NCBI GenBank assembly: GCA_048268005.1
Contig: JBLWWJ010000002.1
Span: forward strand, 496,001-560,000
Reading direction: 5' to 3'
Length of the DNA stretch: 64,000 nt
Source of the DNA: Ancylomarina sp048268005
GTDB taxonomy: Bacteria > Bacteroidota > Bacteroidia > Bacteroidales > Marinifilaceae
Numbering within the stretch: position 1 is the stretch's first letter; every line of letters starts with the position of its first letter. A program made the translations under genes and the position numbers. The notes beneath the pieces are model-generated. The model was not told the DNA's origin, did no database searches, and was given only the letters and a program-made list of their open reading frames with translations. Shown one piece after another: positions 44,140 to 52,489 of this stretch.

Positions 44140-46062
44140 ATGAAAAAACATTTCTTAATATATAGTTTGTTCGCATTATTTTTAGGCCTCACTTTTGTGG
44201 CTTGCGATGATTCTGAAGAATTAAATACCATAGAGCAGGAGTTATCTGCCCCAAGTCTTACAGCATACGATGCAGTAGTTTTGGGCCCCAGTGATACGCT
44301 TCAAACAACTGTAGCGGATTTCAAAGTAACTGTTGGAGATCATAAATTTTCCTTAGCAGGGATTTTTGCTGATAATGAAGAGGATCTTTCCAATGCGTCC
44401 ACTCTTGAACTGTTTAGTATCGATGAGAAATCAGGGCAAATTTCTATTATCTCAACAAATGCCAAAAAGGCATCTGATCTTGCCCTTGGGAAATATTATT
44501 TTACTGTGGGATTGGGTCATATGGGAGGAGTTGCTGTTTATGACAGTATCGCTTCTATTGAAATAATTGACTTGCCTTTTAGTATAGCCTACACAAGTCA
44601 GTCGTATGATCTATCTTTTGGACAGATGGGAGAGTTCGCGACTGTTTCATTGAATTCAGAGGATGAAGGTTTGGAAATACTAACATACGAATTGACCTCA
44701 GCTCCTGAAGGAATTGTGATAAATGAAACAAGTGGCGCATTAAGCAAGGAAACGACGAATGTAATTTCGGGTGAATATGACTTGTCTTTTCGTGTTTATA
44801 CCAATAAGGGGTTTAAGGATTTTGTTGAATTGGTACAAATCAATGTCGGGGAAAAACCTCAATTGTATTACACTCAGGCAGGTGAGCAAATTTCTGTTAT
44901 AAACACCACTTCCGTTTCGGCTTTTGTCGTTGAACTTGCTGGGAAAACTGAAGATTTGGGGTCCGGCTTAGTATACTCACTTAAGGATACTGATATTGAA
45001 GGCTTGACCATTGATCCAAGCACAGGTGCAATTACTCTTGCCGAAAATAGTAATGTGGCAGAAGGAAATTATTCTGTAAATATAAGTGTAGCGAATGCTG
45101 CTGGTTTAGAGTTTGATTATATGAACTTGTTTACTATTAAAGTTGCTAATCCTTCGGAGACGCCTGTATTGTATTACGCACAGTCTGGGAACCAATTTGC
45201 TGGAGTTACCCTTTCATCATGGTCAGGTTTTGTGGCTGAAATTGGCGGCCCTGCGGAAGATTTGGGAACAGGATTGGTCTATTCATTTAAAGATACTAAT
45301 ATCTCAGGCTTGAGTATTGATGCAAGCACCGGAGCAATTACCCTTGTTGAAGATAGTAATCTCGCAGAAGGAAATTATACGGTTAGTATTAGCGTTACCA
45401 ATGATGAAGCTAAAGTAGTGGATTACTTGGATATGTTTAGTATTGATGTTGTGAATACCTGGGAACAGATTGCATTGGATGATATTGACGTATCAGGATA
45501 TGCAGATAAGGAGTTCAGAGCAGTAAATGATCAGTATTCTTACTTTGAAACGACTAAGTTGAATGCTTCTGCAGTGGAATTCATATCCTATAAGCATTCT
45601 CCAGATGCTGGTACCGGATTTACAGCCTATGGTTGGGGTTTCAATTTGGGGAAAACCCTTGAAATTGATGCACCATTATTAAGAGAAGTGGACATGGATG
45701 GGACTTTCAGAAAAATGAAGGTATCCTTTGGTGAGACTTCCGTTGGAAAGATACAAGCTGACGAACTTAAAAGACGTTTCTATTACGGCTACAATCGTAC
45801 TGAATTGATGGACAATGCCAACTTTGTAGATGCAGAGTGGAATTTATTGATCGCTGAGGATAGTGAGAAGTGGGCAGTTAATAATTTAAAAACAGATTTT
45901 AAGACGATTGAAACGGAGTTTGTAGTAAGTGACCCTACTCAGGATAAATTGTATCTGCAGTGGCGAATGACTTCTACAATACCTGCTACTGGTTTTATTC
46001 GAGCCTATTTTAACGCGATTAAAATTGAAGCTATGAAGAAAACGACACCCTCTTTTAACTAG
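44140..46062 (+). CDS. Surface glycan-binding-type lipoprotein with cadherin/Ig-like repeats (PUL2)
   Basis: I start at the ATG at 44140 because it gives a clean lipoprotein leader (LTFVAC, Cys22); the frame opens 27 bp earlier at a GTG. The 640 residues contain an N-terminal beta domain, then three related blocks of about 100 residues. The last two are near repeats: (L/V)YY(T/A)Q(A/S)G.Q ... GLVYS(L/F)KDT(D/N)I.GL(T/S)ID.STGAIT. A C-terminal domain (about 440-640, YGWGFNLGKTLEID ... LYLQWRMTST) is the probable glycan-binding part. The elongated repeats resemble linkers that hold SGBPs away from the membrane. The position right after SusCD supports that role. I cannot name the C-terminal family. 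Confidence 0.7.
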   Translation: MKKHFLIYSLFALFLGLTFVACDDSEELNTIEQELSAPSLTAYDAVVLGPSDTLQTTVADFKVTVGDHKFSLAGIFADNEEDLSNASTLELFSIDEKSGQISIISTNAKKASDLALGKYYFTVGLGHMGGVAVYDSIASIEIIDLPFSIAYTSQSYDLSFGQMGEFATVSLNSEDEGLEILTYELTSAPEGIVINETSGALSKETTNVISGEYDLSFRVYTNKGFKDFVELVQINVGEKPQLYYTQAGEQISVINTTSVSAFVVELAGKTEDLGSGLVYSLKDTDIEGLTIDPSTGAITLAENSNVAEGNYSVNISVANAAGLEFDYMNLFTIKVANPSETPVLYYAQSGNQFAGVTLSSWSGFVAEIGGPAEDLGTGLVYSFKDTNISGLSIDASTGAITLVEDSNLAEGNYTVSISVTNDEAKVVDYLDMFSIDVVNTWEQIALDDIDVSGYADKEFRAVNDQYSYFETTKLNASAVEFISYKHSPDAGTGFTAYGWGFNLGKTLEIDAPLLREVDMDGTFRKMKVSFGETSVGKIQADELKRRFYYGYNRTELMDNANFVDAEWNLLIAEDSEKWAVNNLKTDFKTIETEFVVSDPTQDKLYLQWRMTSTIPATGFIRAYFNAIKIEAMKKTTPSFN

Positions 46063-46126
46063 AGACATAATAGAATAATTTTTTTGTCTAAATTCCTTTG
46101 GAATTAAGTGATAGCATAAAGTAGCG

Positions 46127-46170
46127 CAAAGGAGAGCTAACCGATGAACTCTCGGTTTTGCTCTCCTTTG
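46127..46170 (+). promoter_or_regulatory. Long hairpin between the SGBP and sulfatase genes
   Basis: CAAAGGAGAGC / GCTCTCCTTTG (11 bp) encloses a second stem AACCGA / TCGGTT. It lies 64 nt after the SGBP stop. It lacks a T run, so it is more likely a processing or stability element at the boundary between the import and sulfatase parts of PUL2. Confidence 0.55.
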
Positions 46171-46282
46171 TTGCTGTATGTTAAAGTTTTTATGCTTCCC
46201 AGAAGCAAATGTTTTCACATAAAGGAAGCTTTAGAATTAAACAAAAGGCTAAATACACAGTCTAAGTGAAATAGCATTATTC

Positions 46283-47731
46283 ATGAAATATAAAAACATA
46301 TTATTGAGCGGAATTTTGGGATTGGGATTACACCAGTCTTGTGCTGCAGAGACAAAAGAATCAAAACCTAATGTCTTGTTCTTTTTAGTAGATGACATGG
46401 GTTGGATGGATGCCGGATATCAGGGATCTAAATTTTACGAAACTCCTAATATTGATATGCTGGCTAGGCAAGGAGTTAAATTTACCAATGCTTATGCCTC
46501 TCATCCTCGCTGTGTCCCTTCACGCTATTCTCTTATTACCGGGAAATACCCTGCACGAGCACAAATGCCCGGTCCAGGAGAGGGGAAACTGCGCCCCGGT
46601 GATGAGGGGAAACTAAAACCAGAGGAGGTCACTTTGGCCGATGCTATGAAAGAGGGGGGCTACTCCACATTTTTTGCAGGGAAGTGGCACTTGGCTACTT
46701 CGGGAACCTTTCCACAGGATGTGGGTTTTGATGTGAATATTGCGGGAGGTCATGCTGGTTCGCCCATTTCCTATTTCTATCCCTACAATGTTGGGAAAGC
46801 CACGGGAAAGAAAAAGCCCATAGAAGATTTGGAAGTCGGTGAAAAGGGTGAATATCTGACTGATAGAATTACCGACGAAACCATAAAATATCTGGAAAAT
46901 CATCGTCATGAAAATCCGGATCAGCCTTTCCTGGCTTACGTTTCTCATTATGCCATTCATGAACCATTACAGGCTAAGGAAGAGCATGTGAAAAGGTTTC
47001 GAGATAAGTTGAAAAGGATGAAATACGTGGGGCCTGAATTTATTGAAGAAGGAACAGGTACGACTAAAATGCATCAGGATAATCCGGTTTATGCTGCAAT
47101 GATTTATAGCATGGACGAAAGTTTAGGAAGAATTACCCAGACATTAAAGAAACTGGGAGAATTGGATAATACCATCATCATTTTCTTTTCGGATAATGGC
47201 GGTCTTTCAAATCGTGGTTTTCGCCCAAGGCATGTGGCTACTTCAAATTATCCACTTCGAGCAGGAAAGGGACATCTTTATGAAGGTGGCGTGCGAGAAC
47301 CCATGATTGTAAAATGGCCGGGCGTAACCAAAGCCGGGACAGTTTCTGAAGCTACCGTAACAGGAACCGATTTCTTTCCCACTATTCTGGAGATGGCCAA
47401 ACTTCCTTTAAAACCCAAAGCTCATCTTGATGGGGAGAGTTTTGCATGGGCTTTAACTGGTCATAAAGTCCCAAAAAAGGAAAGGGCAATTTTTTGGCAC
47501 TCCCCAATATCCCGACCTCATGCAACAGGTGATGAGAACTGTAGTGCTATTAGACGAGGGGCTTATAAGCTGATTGAATGGTATGATGACAAGCGAATTG
47601 AATTGTACGATTTGGAAAATGACATCTCTGAAAGAAACAATATTGCAGGTGAGAATCCTGAATTAGTTAAAGAACTCTCAGTGGAACTTGAAGACTGGAA
47701 AAAAGAAGTGAATGCGTATGAAAAGGAATAA
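46283..47731 (+). CDS. Sulfatase, S1 family (PUL2 sulfatase 1)
   Basis: The 482-residue enzyme is exported (leader ending LHQSC, lipobox-like, Cys20). Metal-binding Asp37-Asp38 sit in FFLVDDMGW. The formylglycine site is Cys77 in HPRCVPSRYSLITG, the C-x-P-S-R signature. GKWHLA (about 134) and FSDNGGLS (about 305) complete the active-site motifs. It removes sulfate esters from the glycan in the periplasm or at the surface. Its closest relative in the window is the next gene, with shared blocks throughout (GYQGSKFYETPNID, AGGHAG.P.SYFYPYNV), so the two arose by tandem duplication. I do not assign an S1 subfamily or the sulfate position. Confidence 0.9.
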   Translation: MKYKNILLSGILGLGLHQSCAAETKESKPNVLFFLVDDMGWMDAGYQGSKFYETPNIDMLARQGVKFTNAYASHPRCVPSRYSLITGKYPARAQMPGPGEGKLRPGDEGKLKPEEVTLADAMKEGGYSTFFAGKWHLATSGTFPQDVGFDVNIAGGHAGSPISYFYPYNVGKATGKKKPIEDLEVGEKGEYLTDRITDETIKYLENHRHENPDQPFLAYVSHYAIHEPLQAKEEHVKRFRDKLKRMKYVGPEFIEEGTGTTKMHQDNPVYAAMIYSMDESLGRITQTLKKLGELDNTIIIFFSDNGGLSNRGFRPRHVATSNYPLRAGKGHLYEGGVREPMIVKWPGVTKAGTVSEATVTGTDFFPTILEMAKLPLKPKAHLDGESFAWALTGHKVPKKERAIFWHSPISRPHATGDENCSAIRRGAYKLIEWYDDKRIELYDLENDISERNNIAGENPELVKELSVELEDWKKEVNAYEKE

Positions 47732-47780
47732 TTTTAAGATGACAAAGTACTATTGGTAGTAATACAAAATATATAAACGA

Positions 47781-49277
47781 ATGAATTTCAATTTACGATC
47801 ATTATCATGTCTTGGTCTGGGACTATTGGGGGCAACAGCTACAATTGCAGAGAAGAAGGAGAAGCCAAATATTCTTTATTTTCTGGTAGATGATATGGGA
47901 TGGAAAGATACCGGTTATCAGGGCTCCAAATTTTATGAAACCCCTAATATTGATATACTGGCAAAGGAAGGGGTTCGCTTTACCAATGCCTATGTGAGTC
48001 ACCCTCGCTGTTTACCTTCTCGTTATTCCATTATCACAGGAAAATACCCGGCACGAGATAGGGTTCCGGGACCACCAGATAAGCAACTAAAAGGGGGTGA
48101 AACAACTCTGGCAGTACCTTTTAAGGAGGCTGGATATTCGACTTTCTTTACAGGGAAATGGCACCTGTCTGCCAATGACAGTAATCCAGATGATCAGGGG
48201 TTCGAAATCAATATAGCTGGAGGACACGCTGGTGCACCGACTTCCTATTTTTACCCTTACAATGTTTCGAGAAGCGGAAAAAAAGGGAAAGAACGTCCAA
48301 TTCATGGTTTGGATGATGGGCAGAAAGACGAATATCTTACTGATCGGTTGACTGATGAGACCATTAAATTCATAAAGCAGCAAAAGGAGAATACACCTGA
48401 TAAGCCATTTTTGGCCTATGTGTCCCACTATGCGGTTCATACCCCATTTCAGGCAAAAGCTGAATATATTAAAAGGTTTAAGCAGAAGTTAAAATCGATG
48501 CCTTATAGCGGCCCTGAGTTTAAGATGGAAGGTCATGGTGAGTCTAAAATGAATCAGGATAATGCCGTTTACGCTGCTATGATTTACAGTATGGATGAGA
48601 GCTTGGGACGGATTGTAAAGGAACTGAAAGCTATTGGGGAATATGAAAATACCATTATTATTCTGTTTTCTGATAATGGAGGTTTGTCCAATAGAGGAAA
48701 TTCACGACAATTGGCGACTTCAAATCTTCCACTAAGAGGTGGAAAAGGACACCTTTACGAGGGTGGAATTCGTGAGCCAATGATTGTGAGATGGCCGGGT
48801 GTAACCCAAGCCAATACGGAAACGGATGCCGTTGTGATTGGCTCGGATTTCTTTCCTACCATGCTGGAGATGGCAGATTTACCCTTGCATCCTGAAGCGC
48901 ATATAGATGGCCAGAGTTTTGTTTGGGCATTAAAAAACAAGCGCAATCCAAATCCTAAACGTCCATTCTTCTGGCATTCTCCTATGGGAAGACCTAGTAA
49001 AACCGGTGATTTTAATTCGAGCGCTGTTAGAGTAGGCGATTACAAGCTGATTGAGTTTTACGACCAGGGAAAAGTGGAATTGTACAACATAAAAAATGAT
49101 ATATCCGAAAGTAATAATTTGAGTAAGGAGATGCCTGGTAAAGCAGAAGAACTTTTGAAAACCCTTAAAGACTGGAAAAAGGAGATTAATGCTTATATCA
49201 AAGTGAAAAAGGATAAAAGTCATAAGAAAGGCAAAGGGAAAAAGAATAAAGGTAAAAAAGCTAGAATGCAACACTAG
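47781..49277 (+). CDS. Sulfatase, S1 family, with lysine-rich tail (PUL2 sulfatase 2)
   Basis: This 498-residue paralogue of the preceding gene has a signal peptide ending about TIAEK, metal Asp37-Asp38 (FLVDDMGW), the formylglycine site Cys77 (HPRCLPSRYSIITG), TGKWHLS and LFSDNGGLS. It begins 49 bp after sulfatase 1. The last about 25 residues, after the end of the homologous domain, are almost purely lysine and glycine (KVKKDKSHKKGKGKK...), a strongly basic tail missing from sulfatase 1. Such a tail could hold the enzyme on an anionic, sulfated polymer. The tail function is inference; the sulfatase call is firm. Confidence 0.9.
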   Translation: MNFNLRSLSCLGLGLLGATATIAEKKEKPNILYFLVDDMGWKDTGYQGSKFYETPNIDILAKEGVRFTNAYVSHPRCLPSRYSIITGKYPARDRVPGPPDKQLKGGETTLAVPFKEAGYSTFFTGKWHLSANDSNPDDQGFEINIAGGHAGAPTSYFYPYNVSRSGKKGKERPIHGLDDGQKDEYLTDRLTDETIKFIKQQKENTPDKPFLAYVSHYAVHTPFQAKAEYIKRFKQKLKSMPYSGPEFKMEGHGESKMNQDNAVYAAMIYSMDESLGRIVKELKAIGEYENTIIILFSDNGGLSNRGNSRQLATSNLPLRGGKGHLYEGGIREPMIVRWPGVTQANTETDAVVIGSDFFPTMLEMADLPLHPEAHIDGQSFVWALKNKRNPNPKRPFFWHSPMGRPSKTGDFNSSAVRVGDYKLIEFYDQGKVELYNIKNDISESNNLSKEMPGKAEELLKTLKDWKKEINAYIKVKKDKSHKKGKGKKNKGKKARMQH

Positions 49278-49298
49278 GAATCGAATAAGAGTCAAACA

Positions 49299-50792
49299 AT
49301 GAACGGAATAAAATATGCGATAGCTGGTTTGGGATTGGGTTTGTGTTGTAATATGGCAACACAGGCTCAGCAATTACCCAAGCTTGAGAAAATTAAGAAA
49401 CAGAAACCACGTAATGTGATTTTTATCCTTACGGATGATCATCGTAACGATTTTATGGGTTTTACGGGCAAAGTACCTTGGTTGGAAACGCCAAATATGG
49501 ATAAGATGGCTAAAGAGGGCGCCTATTTTAAGAATGCCTTTGTAACCACCTCTCTGTGTTCACCTAGTCGGGCTTCCATTCTTACAGGGATGTATTCTCA
49601 TAGTCATACTATTGTTGACAATGTGGCTCCGGACCCTGGTAACCTGACCTATTTCCCGGAATACCTACAAAAGGTAGGCTATCAAACCGCTTTTCTAGGC
49701 AAATGGCATATGGGCGATCATGGGGATGATCCCAAACCAGGATTTGATCACTGGGAAAGCTTTAAAGGGCAGGGTGTCTATTATAATCCAAAATTGAATA
49801 TCAATGGAGAAAGGATCCAATACAAAGACTCTACTTATATAACTGACCTATTAACCGATCATGCTATAGACTGGTTGGATCATCGTGATAAGAAGAAGCC
49901 TTTTTTTATGTATTTGTCTCATAAAGCTGTACATGCCGAATTTCAACCGGCAAAAAGACATAAAGGCAGATATAAGGGAAAGAAGATTGATCTTCCAGCT
50001 ACTTTCGAACAAACTAAAACGGGAGAGTATCGTAACCTGAAATGGCCTGAGTGGGTGAAGCAACAGCGTATCAGCTGGCATGGAGTAGATTATATGTACC
50101 ATGGTAATGCCGATTTTAATGAGATGGTACAAGCCTACTGTGAAACTTTGCTTGGTGTAGATGAGAGTGTTGGAGCCGTGATGGATTACCTAAAGAAGCA
50201 AGGATTGGATGAATCCACCCTGGTGGTTTACATGGGAGATAATGGTTTCAGCTGGGGAGAACATGGATTGATTGATAAGCGCCATTTCTACGAGGAATCA
50301 GTTAAAGTTCCATTCTTGGTGCGTTGTCCCGAATTGTTTGAGGGAGGAAAAACCATTGAAAAAATGGTGCAGAATATCGATGTGGCTCCAACTGTTTTGG
50401 AGATGGCAGGCTTGAAGAAACCGGAGTATATGCCCGGACACTCTTTTACGCAACTATTGAAAGGGGATGAAAGTAAATGGCGAGATCGAATTTTCTATGA
50501 GTACTACTGGGAATATGATTTTCCGATGACGCCAACTGTTTTTGGAGTTCGGACTGATCAATACAAGTACATTCGTTACCATGGAGTTTGGGATCGAAAT
50601 GAATTGTATGATATTAAGAACGATCCTGATGAAATGTACAATTTAATCGACAAGCCAGAACATCAGAAATTAGTGAAAGATCTGGCGAATCAATTATACA
50701 ACTGGTTGGAGAATACGGATGGCATGAAAATTCCATTAAAGCGAACCGTGAAATACCGATGGGGTGACTATCGTCACCAAAAACAGTATTAA
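49299..50792 (+). CDS. Sulfatase, S1 family (PUL2 sulfatase 3)
   Basis: The 497-residue exported sulfatase has metal residues Asp46-Asp47 in FILTDDHRNDF and Cys87 in TTSLCSPSRASILTG (C-S-P-S-R). GKWHMGDHGDD and YMGDNGFSWGEHG are the further active-site motifs. The TDDHRND opening and the C-terminal Y(E/Y)YYWEYDFP ... VRTDQYKYIRYHG layout differ from sulfatases 1 and 2 and recall enzymes often annotated as N-acetylglucosamine-6-sulfatase-like. That label does not fix the substrate here. It is 21 bp after sulfatase 2, so co-transcribed. A structured 245-bp gap follows. Confidence 0.88.
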   Translation: MNGIKYAIAGLGLGLCCNMATQAQQLPKLEKIKKQKPRNVIFILTDDHRNDFMGFTGKVPWLETPNMDKMAKEGAYFKNAFVTTSLCSPSRASILTGMYSHSHTIVDNVAPDPGNLTYFPEYLQKVGYQTAFLGKWHMGDHGDDPKPGFDHWESFKGQGVYYNPKLNINGERIQYKDSTYITDLLTDHAIDWLDHRDKKKPFFMYLSHKAVHAEFQPAKRHKGRYKGKKIDLPATFEQTKTGEYRNLKWPEWVKQQRISWHGVDYMYHGNADFNEMVQAYCETLLGVDESVGAVMDYLKKQGLDESTLVVYMGDNGFSWGEHGLIDKRHFYEESVKVPFLVRCPELFEGGKTIEKMVQNIDVAPTVLEMAGLKKPEYMPGHSFTQLLKGDESKWRDRIFYEYYWEYDFPMTPTVFGVRTDQYKYIRYHGVWDRNELYDIKNDPDEMYNLIDKPEHQKLVKDLANQLYNWLENTDGMKIPLKRTVKYRWGDYRHQKQY

Positions 50793-50804
50793 TTAAATAT
50801 GAAT

Positions 50805-50890
50805 GTTATCCCTGACAGGACTTGCTTGGCTAGCTGAAAAGAAATTGAATTAAATTTCAAGGTGCTCGTTGGGATAACTTCTTATTTTTT
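50805..50890 (+). promoter_or_regulatory. Branched inverted-repeat structure between sulfatases 3 and 4
   Basis: GTTATCCC (50805-50812) and GGGATAAC (50871-50878) are exact complements enclosing a second pair GAAATT / AATTTC. The outer stem is followed by TTCTTATTTTTTCG. It may be an attenuator or terminator. It also contains CCTGACAGG (50811-50819), the core of the palindromes at 55760-55804. Confidence 0.4.
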
Positions 50891-51037
50891 CGTGAAAAAG
50901 GGATATAGATATTTATATATTATCTTAATAAACAATAAGGTTAGAAGCTTCAATGCATAAAGGGTGTTTAATTCGCCCGTTAATGGATGACTCCAGGATT
51001 GAATGTTTAAGATGACCTGAAAGTTAGATGTGATCAA

Positions 51038-52489
51038 ATGAAAAAAGAACTATTATACTTGAGCATGTTGGCTGCAAGCGGTGTTTCGCCACAAATTGCT
51101 GCTGCAAACGATAATACAAAAGAGCAAGAAAAACCCAATGTGCTGTTTTTAATTGTGGATGATTTGCGTCCAAAATTAGGCTGTTATGGCGATCCAAATG
51201 TAAAATCTCCGAATATTGATAAACTTGCAAGTCAAGGAACTATTTTTAATAAAGCCTATTGCAATTACCCTGTTTGTGGTCCATCCAGAGCTAGTCTGTT
51301 GAGTGGTCTTCGCCCTAACGGTGTTAGATACACAAGTAATCATTCTACAGTTGAAGGTGATGCCCCAAATATTGTTCCTATTCAGAATTGCTTTAAGAAT
51401 AATGGCTATTATACCCTTGCGATGGGTAAAGTTTATCATCACCGTATGGATTATTCTGAAGGTTGGAGCGAAAAACCTTGGCATGCAACTGATGGAGAAA
51501 AGCGTAAAGACCATCCTGATGGCTGGAGAGATTATCAGAAGAAAGAAAACCTTAACCTAAGCAGGTTGAATAAAGGAAAAGCGAATTCTTTTGAAATAGG
51601 AGAGGTGGACGATGAAGATTATTTCGATGGTAAAATTGCATCGCGAGCTATTGGTAAACTAAAGAAGTTTAAAAAATCGGGTGAGCCATTTTTTATGACG
51701 GTTGGTTTTATAAAACCACATTTGCCATTTAATGCGCCTAAGAAGTATTTTGATATGTATCCTTTGGATGACATTCAATTGCCTGAAAATTATTATGCAC
51801 CGAAAAATGCCCCTGAAGAAGCCATGCACAATTGGTGGGAGCTAAGATCCTATTTGGATATTCCTTCAAAAAAGGGACCTGTATCTGATCTTAAGGCTAA
51901 GGAATTAATTAGAGGTTACAGAGCTTGTGTGACTTATGTTGATGCGATGATTGGTCGTGTTTTAGATACACTTGAAGAACTGGAAATGGACGAAAATACC
52001 ATTGTCGTTTTAATTGGTGATCATGGATGGCACCTGGGCGAGCATCGTTTATGGGCGAAACATAGCAATTTCGATTTAGCTCTGAATTCTACCCTAATCG
52101 TAAAAGCACCCAACATGAAAGCTGGACAAAAGACCGAAGCCTTAGTTGAGTTTGTTGATTTATTCCCAAGTTTTTGTGAAATGACAGGAATGGAAGCCCC
52201 TAGTCATCTCGAAGGAAATAGTTTTGTTCCTGTTCTTAAAAATCCAAAAAGGAAATGGAAGGATGTCGCCTATTCGAAAATGGGCAATGGTTGGTCTGTA
52301 CGCACACAACGATATTTATACACCGAATGGATAGATAAAAAAGGGAATGTTACAAATAACATGCTTTACGATCATGAAAAAGATCCTAAGGAGAATGTGA
52401 ATATTGCTCAAGATCCTAAAATGAAGAAGCAAGTAATTAAAATGAAAAGCTTGTTGAAAACATATATTGATGCCGAAAAATCGAATTAA
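51038..52489 (+). CDS. Sulfatase, S1 family, iduronate-2-sulfatase-like (PUL2 sulfatase 4)
   Basis: The 483-residue sulfatase has a signal peptide ending IAAA (about residue 23), metal Asp41-Asp42 in LIVDDLRPKLGCYG, Cys80 in YPVCGPSRASLLSG and IGDHGWHLGEH. The VDDLRP.LGCYG opening, the GK(V/I)YHH motif and HLPFNAPKKY place it in the iduronate-2-sulfatase-like group (S1_7 in SulfAtlas terms, from memory). Members act on many uronic or neutral sugars, so iduronate is not implied. Its stop overlaps the next start by one base (TAATG), which implies translational coupling with sulfatase 5. Confidence 0.88.
   Translation: MKKELLYLSMLAASGVSPQIAAANDNTKEQEKPNVLFLIVDDLRPKLGCYGDPNVKSPNIDKLASQGTIFNKAYCNYPVCGPSRASLLSGLRPNGVRYTSNHSTVEGDAPNIVPIQNCFKNNGYYTLAMGKVYHHRMDYSEGWSEKPWHATDGEKRKDHPDGWRDYQKKENLNLSRLNKGKANSFEIGEVDDEDYFDGKIASRAIGKLKKFKKSGEPFFMTVGFIKPHLPFNAPKKYFDMYPLDDIQLPENYYAPKNAPEEAMHNWWELRSYLDIPSKKGPVSDLKAKELIRGYRACVTYVDAMIGRVLDTLEELEMDENTIVVLIGDHGWHLGEHRLWAKHSNFDLALNSTLIVKAPNMKAGQKTEALVEFVDLFPSFCEMTGMEAPSHLEGNSFVPVLKNPKRKWKDVAYSKMGNGWSVRTQRYLYTEWIDKKGNVTNNMLYDHEKDPKENVNIAQDPKMKKQVIKMKSLLKTYIDAEKSN

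Noticed and set aside
51038..52489. Calling sulfatase 4 a heparan or iduronate enzyme and PUL2 a glycosaminoglycan locus
   Set aside because: No polysaccharide lyase, GH88 or uronidase gene is present, and the linked GH9/GH5/GH94 set points to a glucan; the resemblance is at subfamily level only.
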